Positions 30,634 through 40,798 of a stretch of DNA of 64,000 bases are shown here, one piece after another. Made by a program: the position numbers and the translations under genes. The first letter of the stretch is position 1. The number at the start of each line of letters is the position of its first letter. This DNA is from Sinohyriopsis cumingii (Eukaryota; Mollusca; Bivalvia; Unionida; Unionidae), in NCBI GenBank assembly GCA_028554795.2, contig CM068838.1, positions 93,234,974 to 93,298,973 of the forward strand. Direction: 5' to 3'. A model generated the notes under the pieces. The model saw nothing but the letters and a program-made list of their open reading frames with translations, was not told the origin of the DNA and did no database searches.

Positions 30634-31219
30634 AATGAAGCAAAAAGAATTTGTCCGACATCCCATCATCAATAATTATGAAGCATCTCTTGATGGTACA
30701 ATCAGAAAGTGTCGACTAAAAAACCAGTTTATACTGTCGATAATATTGTTTATCTAACGTTCTGCGCTGGGGTGGGTGGGTGGGTGGAGAAGTATTACTG
30801 CCACATGTTTGTGTACGAGACTTTTCACCGGGTGATCTAAAACGGTCTTGTTATTGACCATATTGACTAGGATAAAAAATAACTCTTTACACATCCTTCT
30901 AACTATTACACAGAGCGAGAATTCTGCACGTGGGAATACTGGAAAATATAAACCTTTTTCGAGGAGAGCAGTTAAATCCATAAATACTGAGACCGGTGAA
31001 GAAATAATATTTCAGTCAACGAACGCGGCTGGCAATTTTGGTATTAGCTTATGCTTGGTTCAATATGTAGCAGATACAATAACCAAGTCAACGTTTTCTA
31101 AGAAGAATGAACAATGGATTTCATTTTATTATGTTCCGATAATGTTAGATACGGACGACATCCTTGAAAAGAAAAACAACAACGGAGACAAATCTATTAA
31201 GCTAAGTTTTCTCCGGTAG
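30634..31219 (+). other. NUMOD-like DNA-binding ORFs of copy B
   Basis: An ATG-started piece at 30634 ('MKQKEFVRHPIINNYEASLD', then 'GTIRKCRLKNQ') resembles the NUMOD4/HNH 'Y-x-(V/A)S-x-G-x-IR' motif. The next open stretch (30848-31219) contains 'RRAVKSINTETGEEIIFQST' and 'NAAGNFGISLCLVQYVADT', close to the NUMOD1 pattern (V-x-S-I-x2-x-TGE-x-F-x-S-x2-AA), a helix-turn-helix that accompanies HNH and GIY-YIG homing-type nucleases. A shorter match is at 45.96-46.07 kb. The call is a motif judgement. Confidence 0.5.
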
Positions 31220-31313
31220 ATTTATTAAGCAGTTATATATTTTACTGATTAATTATTTTGTCATTATTAGCTGGCACGATCACACAAATTAAATGTCTTC
31301 ATGATTATTGACA

Positions 31314-31637
31314 GAAAATATTTCACTTAACTTTTCTGCTTGCACTACAGTCCAAACTGACTAGGAAGTCGCGATTACCGTCTTTATAGTTATACACATA
31401 CTTCCAGTGATTCATAGCGTGAATTCCCAAACTAAGTCATGAGTTCCAAAAATAACTCATCATATAAGTTTCCAAATGACTCTGCCGTGAATTCCGCCAA
31501 AAACTCATCATGTAAATAATCAATGACTCATCACGTGAATCACTGGAAATATGTGTATAACTATAAAGACGGAGAATCGTGACTTCCTAGTCAGTTTAGA
31601 CTGAAGTGTAAGCAGCAAAGGTAAGTGAAATATTTTC
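31314..31637. repeat. Long imperfect hairpin with about 107-base arms, copy B
   Basis: The left arm (31314-31421, from 'gaaaatatttcacttaactt') and right arm (31531-31637, ending 'aagtgaaatattttc') are reverse complements with only scattered mismatches. The central 110 bases repeat 'aactcatca' and 'tgaattcc' and contain several AP-1-like 'tgactca' or 'tgagtca' variants. It lies between plus-strand NUMOD-like ORFs and the minus-strand structural block. It could be a MITE inserted in the element, or an origin or regulatory hairpin of the element. Confidence 0.8.
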
Positions 31638-31639
31638 TT

Positions 31640-32495
31640 CGGTAATCTAGAGGTTGCGTTTTACACAATTGTTTTATATCACATAGTTCAGAAATATAAT
31701 TTAAAGCTATATTATGAACTGTATAATGAGTTACGAAAATGGCAATGATAATATTTCTGCTATTAAAAAATTAAAACATGACAGCATAAATATATATTAT
31801 GAACTAAATCCTGAGAAAAAGTATTTCTGATTCTGAAACATTACAAGAACGTAAATATGAAGGGGGATACACATTACCGTCATAATACAGGTTCGTAAAG
31901 CAAATTCAAACGGGGATGCTTCAATCGTTGGCTATAGTAAAAGAAAGTGAAGTGATGGAATTCATCCCTCTTTCTCCGTGCCACAAGATTACAAATTATG
32001 TCAGAACTGTCTCGTGAATATGAGGTAAAAATGACAATCAATACTTGCATAAGACATTTAAGAAAGATTATGTCAGAAACTGTCAGTGGTAATGAAAATG
32101 AAAGTTAGAGTGGAAAGGAAATTGAAATTATGTTAGATTTTAGTCTTCCTCTCGTTGATTTAATCGATTTGTCAGTAAAAATATATCCACCCGTTTGATA
32201 CCATCAGGGGGATTAAATGTGCCTGATCTCTATCACGCGTCTGTGTCATCTTTCAGGATTGTAATGTTCACTTGTACTTGATAAAATAGTAGATTTTTAA
32301 GATTTCACATATAAATTCAGACTCAGTGTTTAATTTTGTAAGCCAAGCAAGTTGCCGGATTGGTTAGTTTGGCATTTATTCTTGACAATAGCGGATTATG
32401 ACATCGTAGATAGACCGGATTGATTGGTTCTTGCACAATCAGATATCCGGGTGGTACTTGCTGTGCAAAAGTATATAAGATATATCCTTGCGGGG
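31640..32495 (+). other. Weak ORF remnants and intergenic sequence of copy B
   Basis: An ATG-started 35-codon stretch near 31727 ('MSYENGNDNISAIKKLKHDS') and other coding-like pieces to 32.11 kb show no recognisable domain. From 32.2 to 32.49 kb nothing is recognised. Confidence 0.3.
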
Positions 32496-32501
32496 CTTGA
32501 T

Positions 32502-33660
32502 TTATATGTCTGTGTTTGTCTGATAGCTTCCATCAATTACGTCACATACAAGATTGACCGCGATCGTTGAGGTAATATTTACAATTCCCGGTGAAATATG
32601 ACGGCCTTGTCCATGTTGTCCATTGCTGTATCTGAGAATGGTATCCTGCTGTTGTGTTATCTTTCTACATTGTTCAAGCATTTTAGGAAAGTTTTCGTTG
32701 ATAAGATTGCTGATTGATTGTTTTAGCTTGTCAGTTGCAAGTGATGGTATTACAGACGTTGTTAAGTGTTCTTCAGTTATTTTATAGTGATCAAGAAATA
32801 CCATATTTGAAACGAATGTGGATCACCCATAGGCATGATACACTTTAGCATTGATCACATTATCACAAATGCGCCAATTAATGTGATCAGTATCGTCTGT
32901 AACCTGAATTAAATGCTGCATCATTTCGATGATTTGTTGTTTTATTTCATCAGAATACGATTGAGTGATACAGTATAATACAATTTTTAAACTAAAATAA
33001 ACGCGTATAAATTCGGGCATAATTGCTTCTGAAAAACTATTAATGTAACTTTCGTTCACAATTAATGTAAAATTCGAAGTAGTAAATAAACCCCAGTCCT
33101 TTTCTGTTGGTATTGTTGTGTCACCAAAAGTCATAAATCATTCCCTTTCCCAAATATCTTTTCTGTACTCTGGCTCCTTCATAAATTTCTTTTCGTCGGT
33201 GATGAAATCAGACAGTTTTGGATCAGGTGTTGGTGGAAGTATCGGTGCAGCAACTTCAGGCTATTCTAACACTGATATGATCGACGACTGATACATATCA
33301 ACGATATAATTCGGTTAATTGATCTCTATCGCGGACAATAACGTTGGTTCGTGTACTGGTTATGGCTATCTTGGATTCTTTCCCCGTAACAGATTTAATT
33401 GGACATTGAAATTCATCATTGATCTGTTCGATCTGACAACTGCCGGTTGTTATTCCAACAACTACCCAGTCATGTGTTATATTTGGTTTATTTGTATTTG
33501 CAAATACCATCTAATTATTCGATTGTAGACCGCCGAACGATCTTGACCGGATATTGGCCAACTGTATTATACTCGCAACTGCGCAAGGGTGATTTCTTTT
33601 ACTGGAATGGCGGTTGGGAAATTAATACTGAATTCAGGGTTGAATGAGCTTAATGATATC
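32502..33660 (-). other. Unrecognised minus-strand structural-block ORFs of copy B
   Basis: Open stretches at 32502-32804 ('DHYKITEEHLTTSVIPSLAT', then a Gln/Asn-rich helix), 32823-33134 ('MTFGDTTIPTEKDWGLFTTS') and 33298-33510 ('TNKPNITHDWVVVGITTGSC') look like real, low-Lys coding sequence, but no domain is recognised. They share strand with the protease and capsid genes, so a virion role is inferred. They are fossils. Confidence 0.4.
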
Positions 33661-33849
33661 ATCGTGGTTATCAGCGGAATTGCGGTCATTATTTAAGCTC
33701 CCACTTTTCAAATCATGGTTATCTAAATCAATTATTTCATTGTATGTCTTAACCATTATATCAGTTCAGAATCTAATATCGTCGTATTGTCAAGGCTTGA
33801 TGATATCAGCGTCGACAATTTAAAATACGCTGTAGCTGCCGTGTTTAAT

Positions 33850-35190
33850 TTTACAGCATAACCGTGCAATGCTGTGCTCGTGCACGTGGACAGCTATTTC
33901 GCGATAATATTAAAAACAACAACAATAGATGCTGCGAAAGAAACACATATTGTTGCTACTGCTACCGTTAATGGTATTAGCACTGACAACACTATGCCGG
34001 TGGACGGAACGAGTGTAGTTACCGATTATACAACAACATCGATGGCAACTACACGTCTTTGGTATTTTGTTACTTTCGTTTTATACTTGTCAACGATGGA
34101 TTTTAGCGCTGTTTTCCATTCACGTACTTGATCATGTCTAAATTTTTGATCATCCATTATATTGTACACAGTAACCAATTGAGGCGTTTCAGCTACAAAT
34201 TCCAGACACCACCAGTAAGATGTTGCGGTTAATTTTTTATCAGCTGCTTCCAGTATAAACGTTTCTTCGTTCCCGCTATTTAACACAACAGACACAACCC
34301 CGGAAAACTTATCGGTTGAATGCAGCGAGGGATATGTAGTGTATATACCAAATTTTGCAGCGCTGAACACAGACAACATGTACGCACCACTGACTCCAGT
34401 GGTATGTTTGATAGTATTATTTTGCTGTGACCATGTTGAGAATCCTGATGATATCGTATATACGTTATTGGTCATCTGTTTGTGAGGAACTTTAATCAGA
34501 TCAATTTTGTTAACGATATCAGAAAATCAACTTAAGACATCTAGTGGTTTTTAATCGTTTCAATGCTCGTCTTGATATCAGAGAGTTTCACGTCAGTCCT
34601 CAAGTTAGTTCCAAAGAATTCCTCTGCGATGTCATTACATTTTCGAAAGTTGCTATGGCGATTTGTAAACGTACTTACGTGAACATCATACTCGGCCCGC
34701 AACGTGGATAATTTACCATCAACGGTTCTGTAGTTAACGTCTACATATTTTTTATTGTTGAGGCATTTTCGTCAGATGTTGGATCTTTGAGCACTACTCT
34801 TTTATTTCCTTTAATGCTTCGTTCATCTGTCATTGTTTCGCCGATATTCTTTAAATGATTCGCAATGCTTCTTGCAATTTCATCTCTGATAGTTCTGATG
34901 GTTATGCACGATATATTTTAGTCTCTGATTCTACCTCCGTCAGTAAACACAGGGATGTTATCCGAGGTAGCACCGATAACTCTAAGAACTATATATTTGC
35001 ATTTGATATTACTCGTTTTCAAAACGCCGTATTTATCCTGAAAAACAACAGCTTCATCTCGGTCAACTCCAGAGAGGATCATGATATCAGCGAGTTCGTC
35101 TTTAGTCGCGGAATTTGACAAATGTATTTCGTCAAACTTTCTTTTACTCTTAGTAGTATCACCGCGGGATCTTCCATAAATATATACCAT
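33850..35190 (-). other. Unrecognised virion-type ORFs of copy B
   Basis: An open stretch at 34026-34475 starts 'MTNNVYTISSGFSTWSQQNN' and includes 'GAYMLSVFSAAKFGIYTTYP' and a beta-rich middle with 'WWCLEFVAETPQLVTVYNIM'. Another at 34918-35190 has 'MVYIYGRSRGDTTKSKRKFD' and 'DELADIMILSGVDRDEAVVF'. They are beta-rich and lie downstream of the protease, where minor capsid, penton or fibre genes are expected in this family. No firm identity. They are fossils. Confidence 0.4.
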
Positions 35191-35204
35191 TATTCTTTTC
35201 TTTA

Positions 35205-35725
35205 TGATCTAAATTAATGATTTCTCAAACTGTTGACTTGTATAATTAGATACGACTTTGCGAGGTGGCAAGGATGGCGTATTTGATACATCGCCAATTA
35301 CAGCAATTGCCTCAAGGCCGCATATTGGTGGATCGGTTAATGTTTGTGTTGGTAGTTTTGAGTACCCGATTAGCACTCTGTCTGACTTCGTCCGCAGAGA
35401 CATAGTGCATAAATTTATGCGGTGGAGCTAACCCGTACGAGTCAAACTAAACAATTCCACGGGGATCAATTGCGTATGCTACCCAATGAGTTCCTAAACC
35501 GGTACTATTATTGAGATTAATAATACCCGTCTCGGTGTTGTTTGGTCGCTGCGGTAACTAATCGTGCATAAAAACACCTCTATAATTTTTTTAGTTACTC
35601 AGAAGCAATAAGTGAGTCAAAATTTGGCATCGGCGAAATTTAACGCAGAGTTTCTGGAACTCTCAAACGATTTCCTCGTGGATGAGTTCCTGGAAGCCTT
35701 AACCCCTTTCCCGTTGTTTTTGTAA
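35205..35725 (-). pseudogene. Adenain-like cysteine protease of copy B (fossil)
   Basis: The minus strand contains 'TETGIINLNNSTGLGTHWVA', 'YAIDPRGIV' and 'FDSYGLAPPHKFMHY' (35.56-35.40 kb), matching the adenain/Ulp1 pattern in which the His of 'THWVA' is catalytic and 'FDSYG-x-x-PP' follows. A downstream open stretch (35403-35209) includes 'TQTLTDPPICG', compatible with the Cys region. Adenain-like proteases mature capsid proteins. It lies between capsid-type ORFs and the pX-like gene, as expected. It is a fossil. Confidence 0.75.
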
Positions 35726-36073
35726 TGCAATTACAGCAGCAGTTCCACCAGCACCTAGCGCAGCCGCTTTTGCAACGGCTGGGCTGCAGCGGCTATTAGC
35801 GCTTGTAATGGATTGAGTAATGGAAAGATACCACCGGTCTTAGCGGTGTAACTGATGACACCAAAGGAAAGTTTAAGTCGTATTCCAGTTTTGTTTTGGA
35901 GTGGTTTTATCGAGGTGTTTAAGTTGACGCGCTGTAAACGGCAGTTGTTTTTCACCGCCTGGGATTTGATCGTGCTTTAGAGTTATTCTGGTTCCTGTTT
36001 TATTCACTGAGGTAGATTGTAGTTTTTTAATCTGACCAAGAGTCAGACTGACACTGACGTGGCGGTAAGACAT
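35700..36073 (-). pseudogene. pX-like virion core protein of copy B (fossil)
   Basis: It starts ATG at 36073: 'MSYRHVSVSLTLGQIKKLQS', then 'TGTRITLKHDQIPGGEKQLP' and 'FTARQLKHLDK', with a following piece 'LKLSFGVISYTAKTGGIFPL' and an Ala/Leu-rich end. Short 'LTLGQIKKL' and 'FTARQLKHL' blocks, then a Gly-Gly-hydrophobic tail, are typical of the small core protein of adintoviruses and Polintons that resembles adenovirus pX. It lies between the protease and major capsid protein. It is a fossil. Confidence 0.65.
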
Positions 36074-36089
36074 TTTTTATAAAATACTC

Positions 36090-37574
36090 GTGTTTTTAAA
36101 TCGTTACATATTTTCCACTGGTGCGGCAACAAGTTTCTTTCGACCACAGCATCTTCAAGCAACATAGCCTTGTCGCTAAGTATAACCGCGAGTGTTCTGT
36201 AATTAACACCACCTGGATCTACTCTAGCTCTGAAGAGTATATCAACGACATATTGTCTGAATAAATCAAGATGATCCAGTTAAAAGTAATAGATCAGATA
36301 CAGTGTTTTAAAATCCAACTGTGAAATTTGTAAATCAGTGTCTATGTTTTGATCATGTCCCATATACGACATCAATCGATGATACGCGCGCGCAACACTA
36401 TTATTTTTTAAATTCAAGATTATATCTTCGAATGGTTCTTTGTTTCCGTTTATTCGTAAAGAATCCTCACTGACTCCAAAGGGGTCAAATATCATGTGAC
36501 TGTGTTTTTGACTACCCAACAGATCATTATTTTGCAGCGCAACAAATATGTGTCTTGGTGCAGAAACACCTTGGTAAGATGCTATTTGCAACGTAAATAC
36601 TCCGGTAATATGTCTCTGAATGCTATCCGTGGACACTGTGTGCCATGACAGCAATGACTTCCCGCCTGTGTTCATGAACGAAAGTAATTGTTCTTCGTCA
36701 GCGACCCATTGAGTCATTAAAGTCATCAGCAGTGAAAGTTTAAACAGGTTCAGCTTACCAGCAGCAGCTCCACCAGCACGCCAAATATCATCATAATCGT
36801 TACATTCTCGTACAGCACAACTGCGTGTTTCGCTCCAAAGATAACTTATCTTACAATTCTGCAAAATCCAAGGATATGTGACAGTGGAATCGCGCAAGAA
36901 AATCTTCTACGATTACCTTTCAGCACATTTTTACGCGTAGCAAATCCAAGATTGTAATCGTCGTTGGTGCTTTGCAGCATCAAAAATTCAGCAGCTGGTT
37001 TATCTATCGCTCCAGGTGGTTGTGGGGCAACCGCCGTATCTCGTGGTACTTGTACTCGAAGAAATTGCCTGTAATCAGGATGATCAGAGTTATCTTTGAA
37101 AAACGTCATCGACGGACAAGCCGATCTCGAATAATCGTCGGAATATCTTGCTATCCCTATTATTGTTGTGGCAATATCAACATCCTTCTGAATTTTATCG
37201 ATGTTTTATCCATCAATCATGTAGGAGCGCTGTCAAATAACGCCATAATACCATTATTAACAAAACAACCATAGCCCCGGCGTCGTATGGTGTATTGGCA
37301 ACATCTGTTACACGCTCACCTTCTACGTCAATAAACGCCTCGAAGGGTAGAAAATATCTACTTGTATCATGGACTTGCAATTCAATTCTTCCACGTGCAT
37401 TAGGTACGCGTGCGACATAAGAATAGAATTGATAATCACGCACGGATTCATCTTTGTGAATTGGTTCATCCATATTGAATGCTGTGTCGGATTTGAGTTT
37501 GAACATCTTATTGTATTGTCGTTTTTCCAAATGATTACCGTGCAAACCAACGAAAACCACTTCCCTAAATACAA
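36090..37574 (-). pseudogene. Major capsid protein (double jelly-roll, hexon-like) of copy B (fossil)
   Basis: Minus-strand pieces include 'FVGLHGNHLEKRQYNKMFKL' and 'GRIELQVHDTSRYFLPFEAF' near the N-terminal side (37560-37213), and, in the 205-codon stretch at 36897-36280, 'RHITGVFTLQIASYQGVSAP', 'HIFVALQNNDLLGSQKHSHM' and 'IFDPFGVSEDSLRINGN'. The C-terminal zone continues to about 36.09 kb ('LDLFRQYVVDILFRARVDPG'). Position, size (about 1.45 kb) and neighbours fit the Polinton/adintovirus major capsid protein, which builds the icosahedral shell. It is a fossil with a few interruptions. Confidence 0.7.
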
Positions 37575-38930
37575 CTTGTGTTTGTTTCGCTAGGTTCTCT
37601 TTGTCTTACCAAATCTGCATGTTTTTGATTTGCGGCTTGATTTAATATTTTACTAACATTTCCAGGAATAACTCCGGTGCTTGGTAATTTTACTGGTTGT
37701 TGTTGAACCACCTTTCGTCTGCGTATTAATGGGGCTATTCTTTCTTTGATTGTAGTGAACGCTTTACCAGCACCGTCGCTGATTACAGCAGGAGCTTTTT
37801 CACGAAAAACGTCGATGTCTTTCATTGATAACTGGTTTGCGATTCGTGCTGATTTGGGAGCTATCCTTGTAAATAATCCCCGAACAACATGACCGACTCC
37901 ATCTCCGTAATACTAGTTGTAAACTGGTAATTGTGAGTTTACTACTCTGACCATCTCGGGTCTGCGGTGGTCGTTGTTGTGTATAATCATCTTGTTTCAT
38001 AGTTATTCGTTTAATCGCTGTGTTAGCCGTCCACGATTTCATTAATAAGTTCCCGATACACATTAATATCCATAATACCGCCTTGAAATAATCGTCGTCA
38101 AATATCACCTGCTTCATTAAATATTTCCGAGAATTATATTGTTTGGACAAGTAAGAAGACCACTTCGCGTAAAACCGTTACCAGTAGCATCGGTGCCAGG
38201 TGCATCGTAAAAGTTTTCCTCTTCAATACAAGGTGGAGCGAATGAAGTTCTTCTTTGATGATAAAATATCTCCTTGTAACGGATGTTTTTTTTTTTTTTT
38301 TTATCTCGTCAGCTTCTTTCTCAAATTGCGCGATTTTATCCTTGTATTTACTAGAGGTTCTTTGTATATTTTCAATTTATCTAAATATCGCCTGTGTTTG
38401 GATGTAATATTGTATCACGAACCTGATATCCGTAAGGGTTAATCAACCTAGAATTCTCCTGAAGTTGTCTCTAACACTTTTTGGTTAATTGAGCAGGTGG
38501 TTTTGAAGGTGGTTTTGATTCTGGCGTAACAAGTTTCTTTACATCACTGACCTCCTTGCGGACTTGATCAATATTATCAAATATTTGTTGCATTTCTTCA
38601 CCAACCGGTAGGGGTTGAGCTGCAGCTATTTCAGTCGGAAGTTCTCGTAAAATCTTCTTTGTTTTCTTAGCCCTCGCCGCTATTCTTATCAGTTTGCTCA
38701 GCGGTTTGTTTTACTGATGAAAGAAGACCTTCACTAGCCATTGCGACTCTTTTAGTAAGTGTTTTGATAGGCTTAAATTATTGTCCTGTACCCATTGCAA
38801 ATTCAATTGCGATTCTTGACCCGATTGCAATTTTTGCTTAACAGCATCTCTCAACGGAAGATATTTCTTATTTGCTTGTAGTCGTTCTCGAGCTAATCTA
38901 GCTGTATAAGATTCTTGCGTTGGTGGCATT
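37565..38930 (-). other. Virion-type ORF remnants upstream of the capsid gene, copy B
   Basis: The open stretch at 37825-37565 ('MKDIDVFREKAPAVISDGAG', then 'RIAPLIRRRKVVQQQPVKLP') is basic and proline-containing. A stretch at 38929-38711 begins 'MPPTQESYTARLARERLQAN' and is helical. Between them (38150-37800) is further open sequence with no motif. They share strand and spacing with the structural block. No domain is recognised. They are fossils. Confidence 0.4.
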
Positions 38931-39329
38931 ATTTGTTATAACTTTATTTTAATTGATAACGGCAACGAGAGTGCAGCCAGGACATTCCCAGTCACCCCCG
39001 CGATCCTTTCATTTGTGATTTTTTTGCGATTTTCATGAAGTCTTAATTTTGCGATTCAAGAGTAAGTCAATTAGAGGCTGTTCGCCCTCTCAGCTGCTAA
39101 CCTAGTGTATCATCATCATTTAAATTATAGACATGTTCTCCCATACGGGCATGTACATATGTCAACCTAGTGGAGTTCTCAATCCCCTTAATATACTAGA
39201 TACAGATGGGAATTCATTCCACAAATATTTTAAATTGCCCTATGTTGCATAATGATACGTATCTTTGTAATGGAAAGAAATATCGATGAGCTGCAAAAAG
39301 AAGTTGGTAAGTTCTATTCATATACTGTA

Positions 39330-40200
39330 AAACCTGCTAAAGACACCTGCGTAGAGATACTGTCTGCTTATTCAGGACACTATACTTCCTAAATATCACA
39401 CTTGCTCAATAAGGACAACATTTCTCTTAAACATGCACATTTCTTCATAACAATGATGTTCTTCCTATGAAATGAAATCATGCTTACAAAAGTCAATTTT
39501 TTACCTATATAATTAAATCTCCGCATAAGTAAGAATGTCCTTAAAAAGGTTTCATTATTATAACATATATAGTTTCTTCTAACTAGGACACATGTAAATG
39601 AAGGACAATTTCTTCCAGAAAAGAATTCCTGATCATCAAATACAATGCTCCTCTCAAAAAGTAGAGACCCCTAAAATACAGGTTCATAGAGGACATGTTA
39701 TTCCTAAAATAAGACTCTTTTTCATAAAGGAAACTGCTCCCCCTATAACGACTCGTGCTTATAAAAACATTGTTCATCATATAAAGAACACATTCTTATA
39801 AGGAATATAGCTTCACCTTCGAGTACAACTCTCGTAAATGACGTTGTTACTAAAAAAAGAAGACTCATGCTAATAAATGACACCGCTAATCCAAAAGTAA
39901 AAAATTCTTAATAAGGACATTGTTCCTCATAAAAAGGGTCTCCTACACATAAAGGACAATGTCTCTTATATAAATAACACCTGCTTATAAAGGATAAAGT
40001 TTACCCTACTACATAACGTCTACGAATACACCACAATGTTCCTCTTACAAACAAGGAACACCTGTTAACAAACGATATTAATGAACATCTGAGTGTAAAA
40101 GGATACTCGTCGTGCAACAAACGTGTTCTTGCCTTTAAAGGATACTATTCCTGATAAAAAAATATTTTAAAAAAACACCTGCTCATAAGCGACAATCATT
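39330..40200 (+). repeat. Degenerate minisatellite, 'acacctgctyataaaggacaatgttcctc' type
   Basis: About 25 loosely conserved units of 30-35 bases recur, built from 'tataaaggaca', 'atgttcctc' and 'acacctgctta'. It lies just 3' of the P450 exon at 40284-40798 (that is, in the following intron). Open stretches within it are by-products. Confidence 0.75.
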
Positions 40201-40283
40201 ACCGGTTTATTTTGTTGCTCTTTCATATTTCAATATTAAAACAAGCTTGGTGTGGGTTTGAAGATTGAAATTTGTTTCCTTAC

Positions 40284-40798
40284 TTGTAAAAATATTCTTC
40301 TTTTCTCCGTCGTTCTCCTTCTTCATGTCCATAATAAAAGCGTCGATAAAATCCTCGATTTTTCCCTCATCGAATTTCTTCAAGTGTTCATCAGCGAGTT
40401 CTAACTCTTTCACCACTTGCATTTTTCGAGTAATGTTTTTGATTCCAAAGAAATCTCCCCGAATGAATCTTAATATGGGCATGAACAAAACCGGAGATCG
40501 AACGGAGGCGTAATGTACAAAGGAATTAAAGCCATCCATTAGTGTTCTAAACCTAGGATCGTCGTGGTTAAAGTGTCACAGAAGACGAGGTGTGAAATTA
40601 CATTTCCAACACTTGTCTGAATATGCGACATCATTTGAAAAGGCTTTCGGTTGAGATTGTCAATTTCAGAGAGAAAAAGCTTCACTTCCACCTGAATTTT
40701 TTCTTCGAGTTTTGATTTTCCAAATCCAAAATTCCGGAGAGTCATGAGAATAAATTTCCTTAGATTCTTCCACGTTTCTTCCGAAACTGCTACAATAC
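40284..40798 (-). pseudogene. Cytochrome P450 (CYP2 clan), internal exon(s), one frameshift
   Basis: Acceptor 'ttttaacag' (AG 40800-40799) opens a phase-1 exon: '(G)IVAVSEETWKNLRKFILM' with the helix-C motif W-x3-R, then 'TLRNFGFGKSKLEEKIQVEV' and 'TSVGNVISHLVFCD'. Here the frame must shift by one base, at an 'aaa' run (40570-40572, plus strand; four would restore the frame). It resumes 'FNHDDPRFRTLMDGFNSFV', 'LFMPILRFIRGDFFGIKN' and 'KIEDFIDAFIMDMKKEN', then donor 'gtaagg' at 40283. The splice phase fits the first exon at 7.34 kb. It may be a young pseudogene or a homopolymer sequencing error. No first exon is seen upstream. Confidence 0.85.

Larger units (their letters stand above)
26233..38950. 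mobile_element. Adintovirus/Polinton-like fossil, family 2, copy B (most complete)
   Basis: From left it contains a PLA2-like segment (+), a retrovirus-like integrase (+), HNH module and SF1 helicase (-), an unrecognised minus-strand gene, zinc-ribbon and NUMOD-like ORFs (+), a long hairpin, and a minus-strand structural block with minor-capsid-like ORFs, adenain-like protease, pX-like core protein, major capsid protein and further virion ORFs. About 12.7 kb is a plausible size for a near-complete element. No DNA polymerase B and no packaging ATPase were recognised in it. It is broken, with tens of interruptions. Both ends are approximate, as no terminal inverted repeat was found by eye. It lies between two P450 exons, so it probably inserted in a P450 intron. 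Confidence 0.8.

Noticed and set aside
33319-33647. Plus-strand frames inside the copy B structural block
   Set aside because: Strand and composition fit shadows of minus-strand virion ORFs.
39330-40200. CRISPR-like or coding repeat array
   Set aside because: Units vary and run on without spacers, and open frames in it break and lack any motif.
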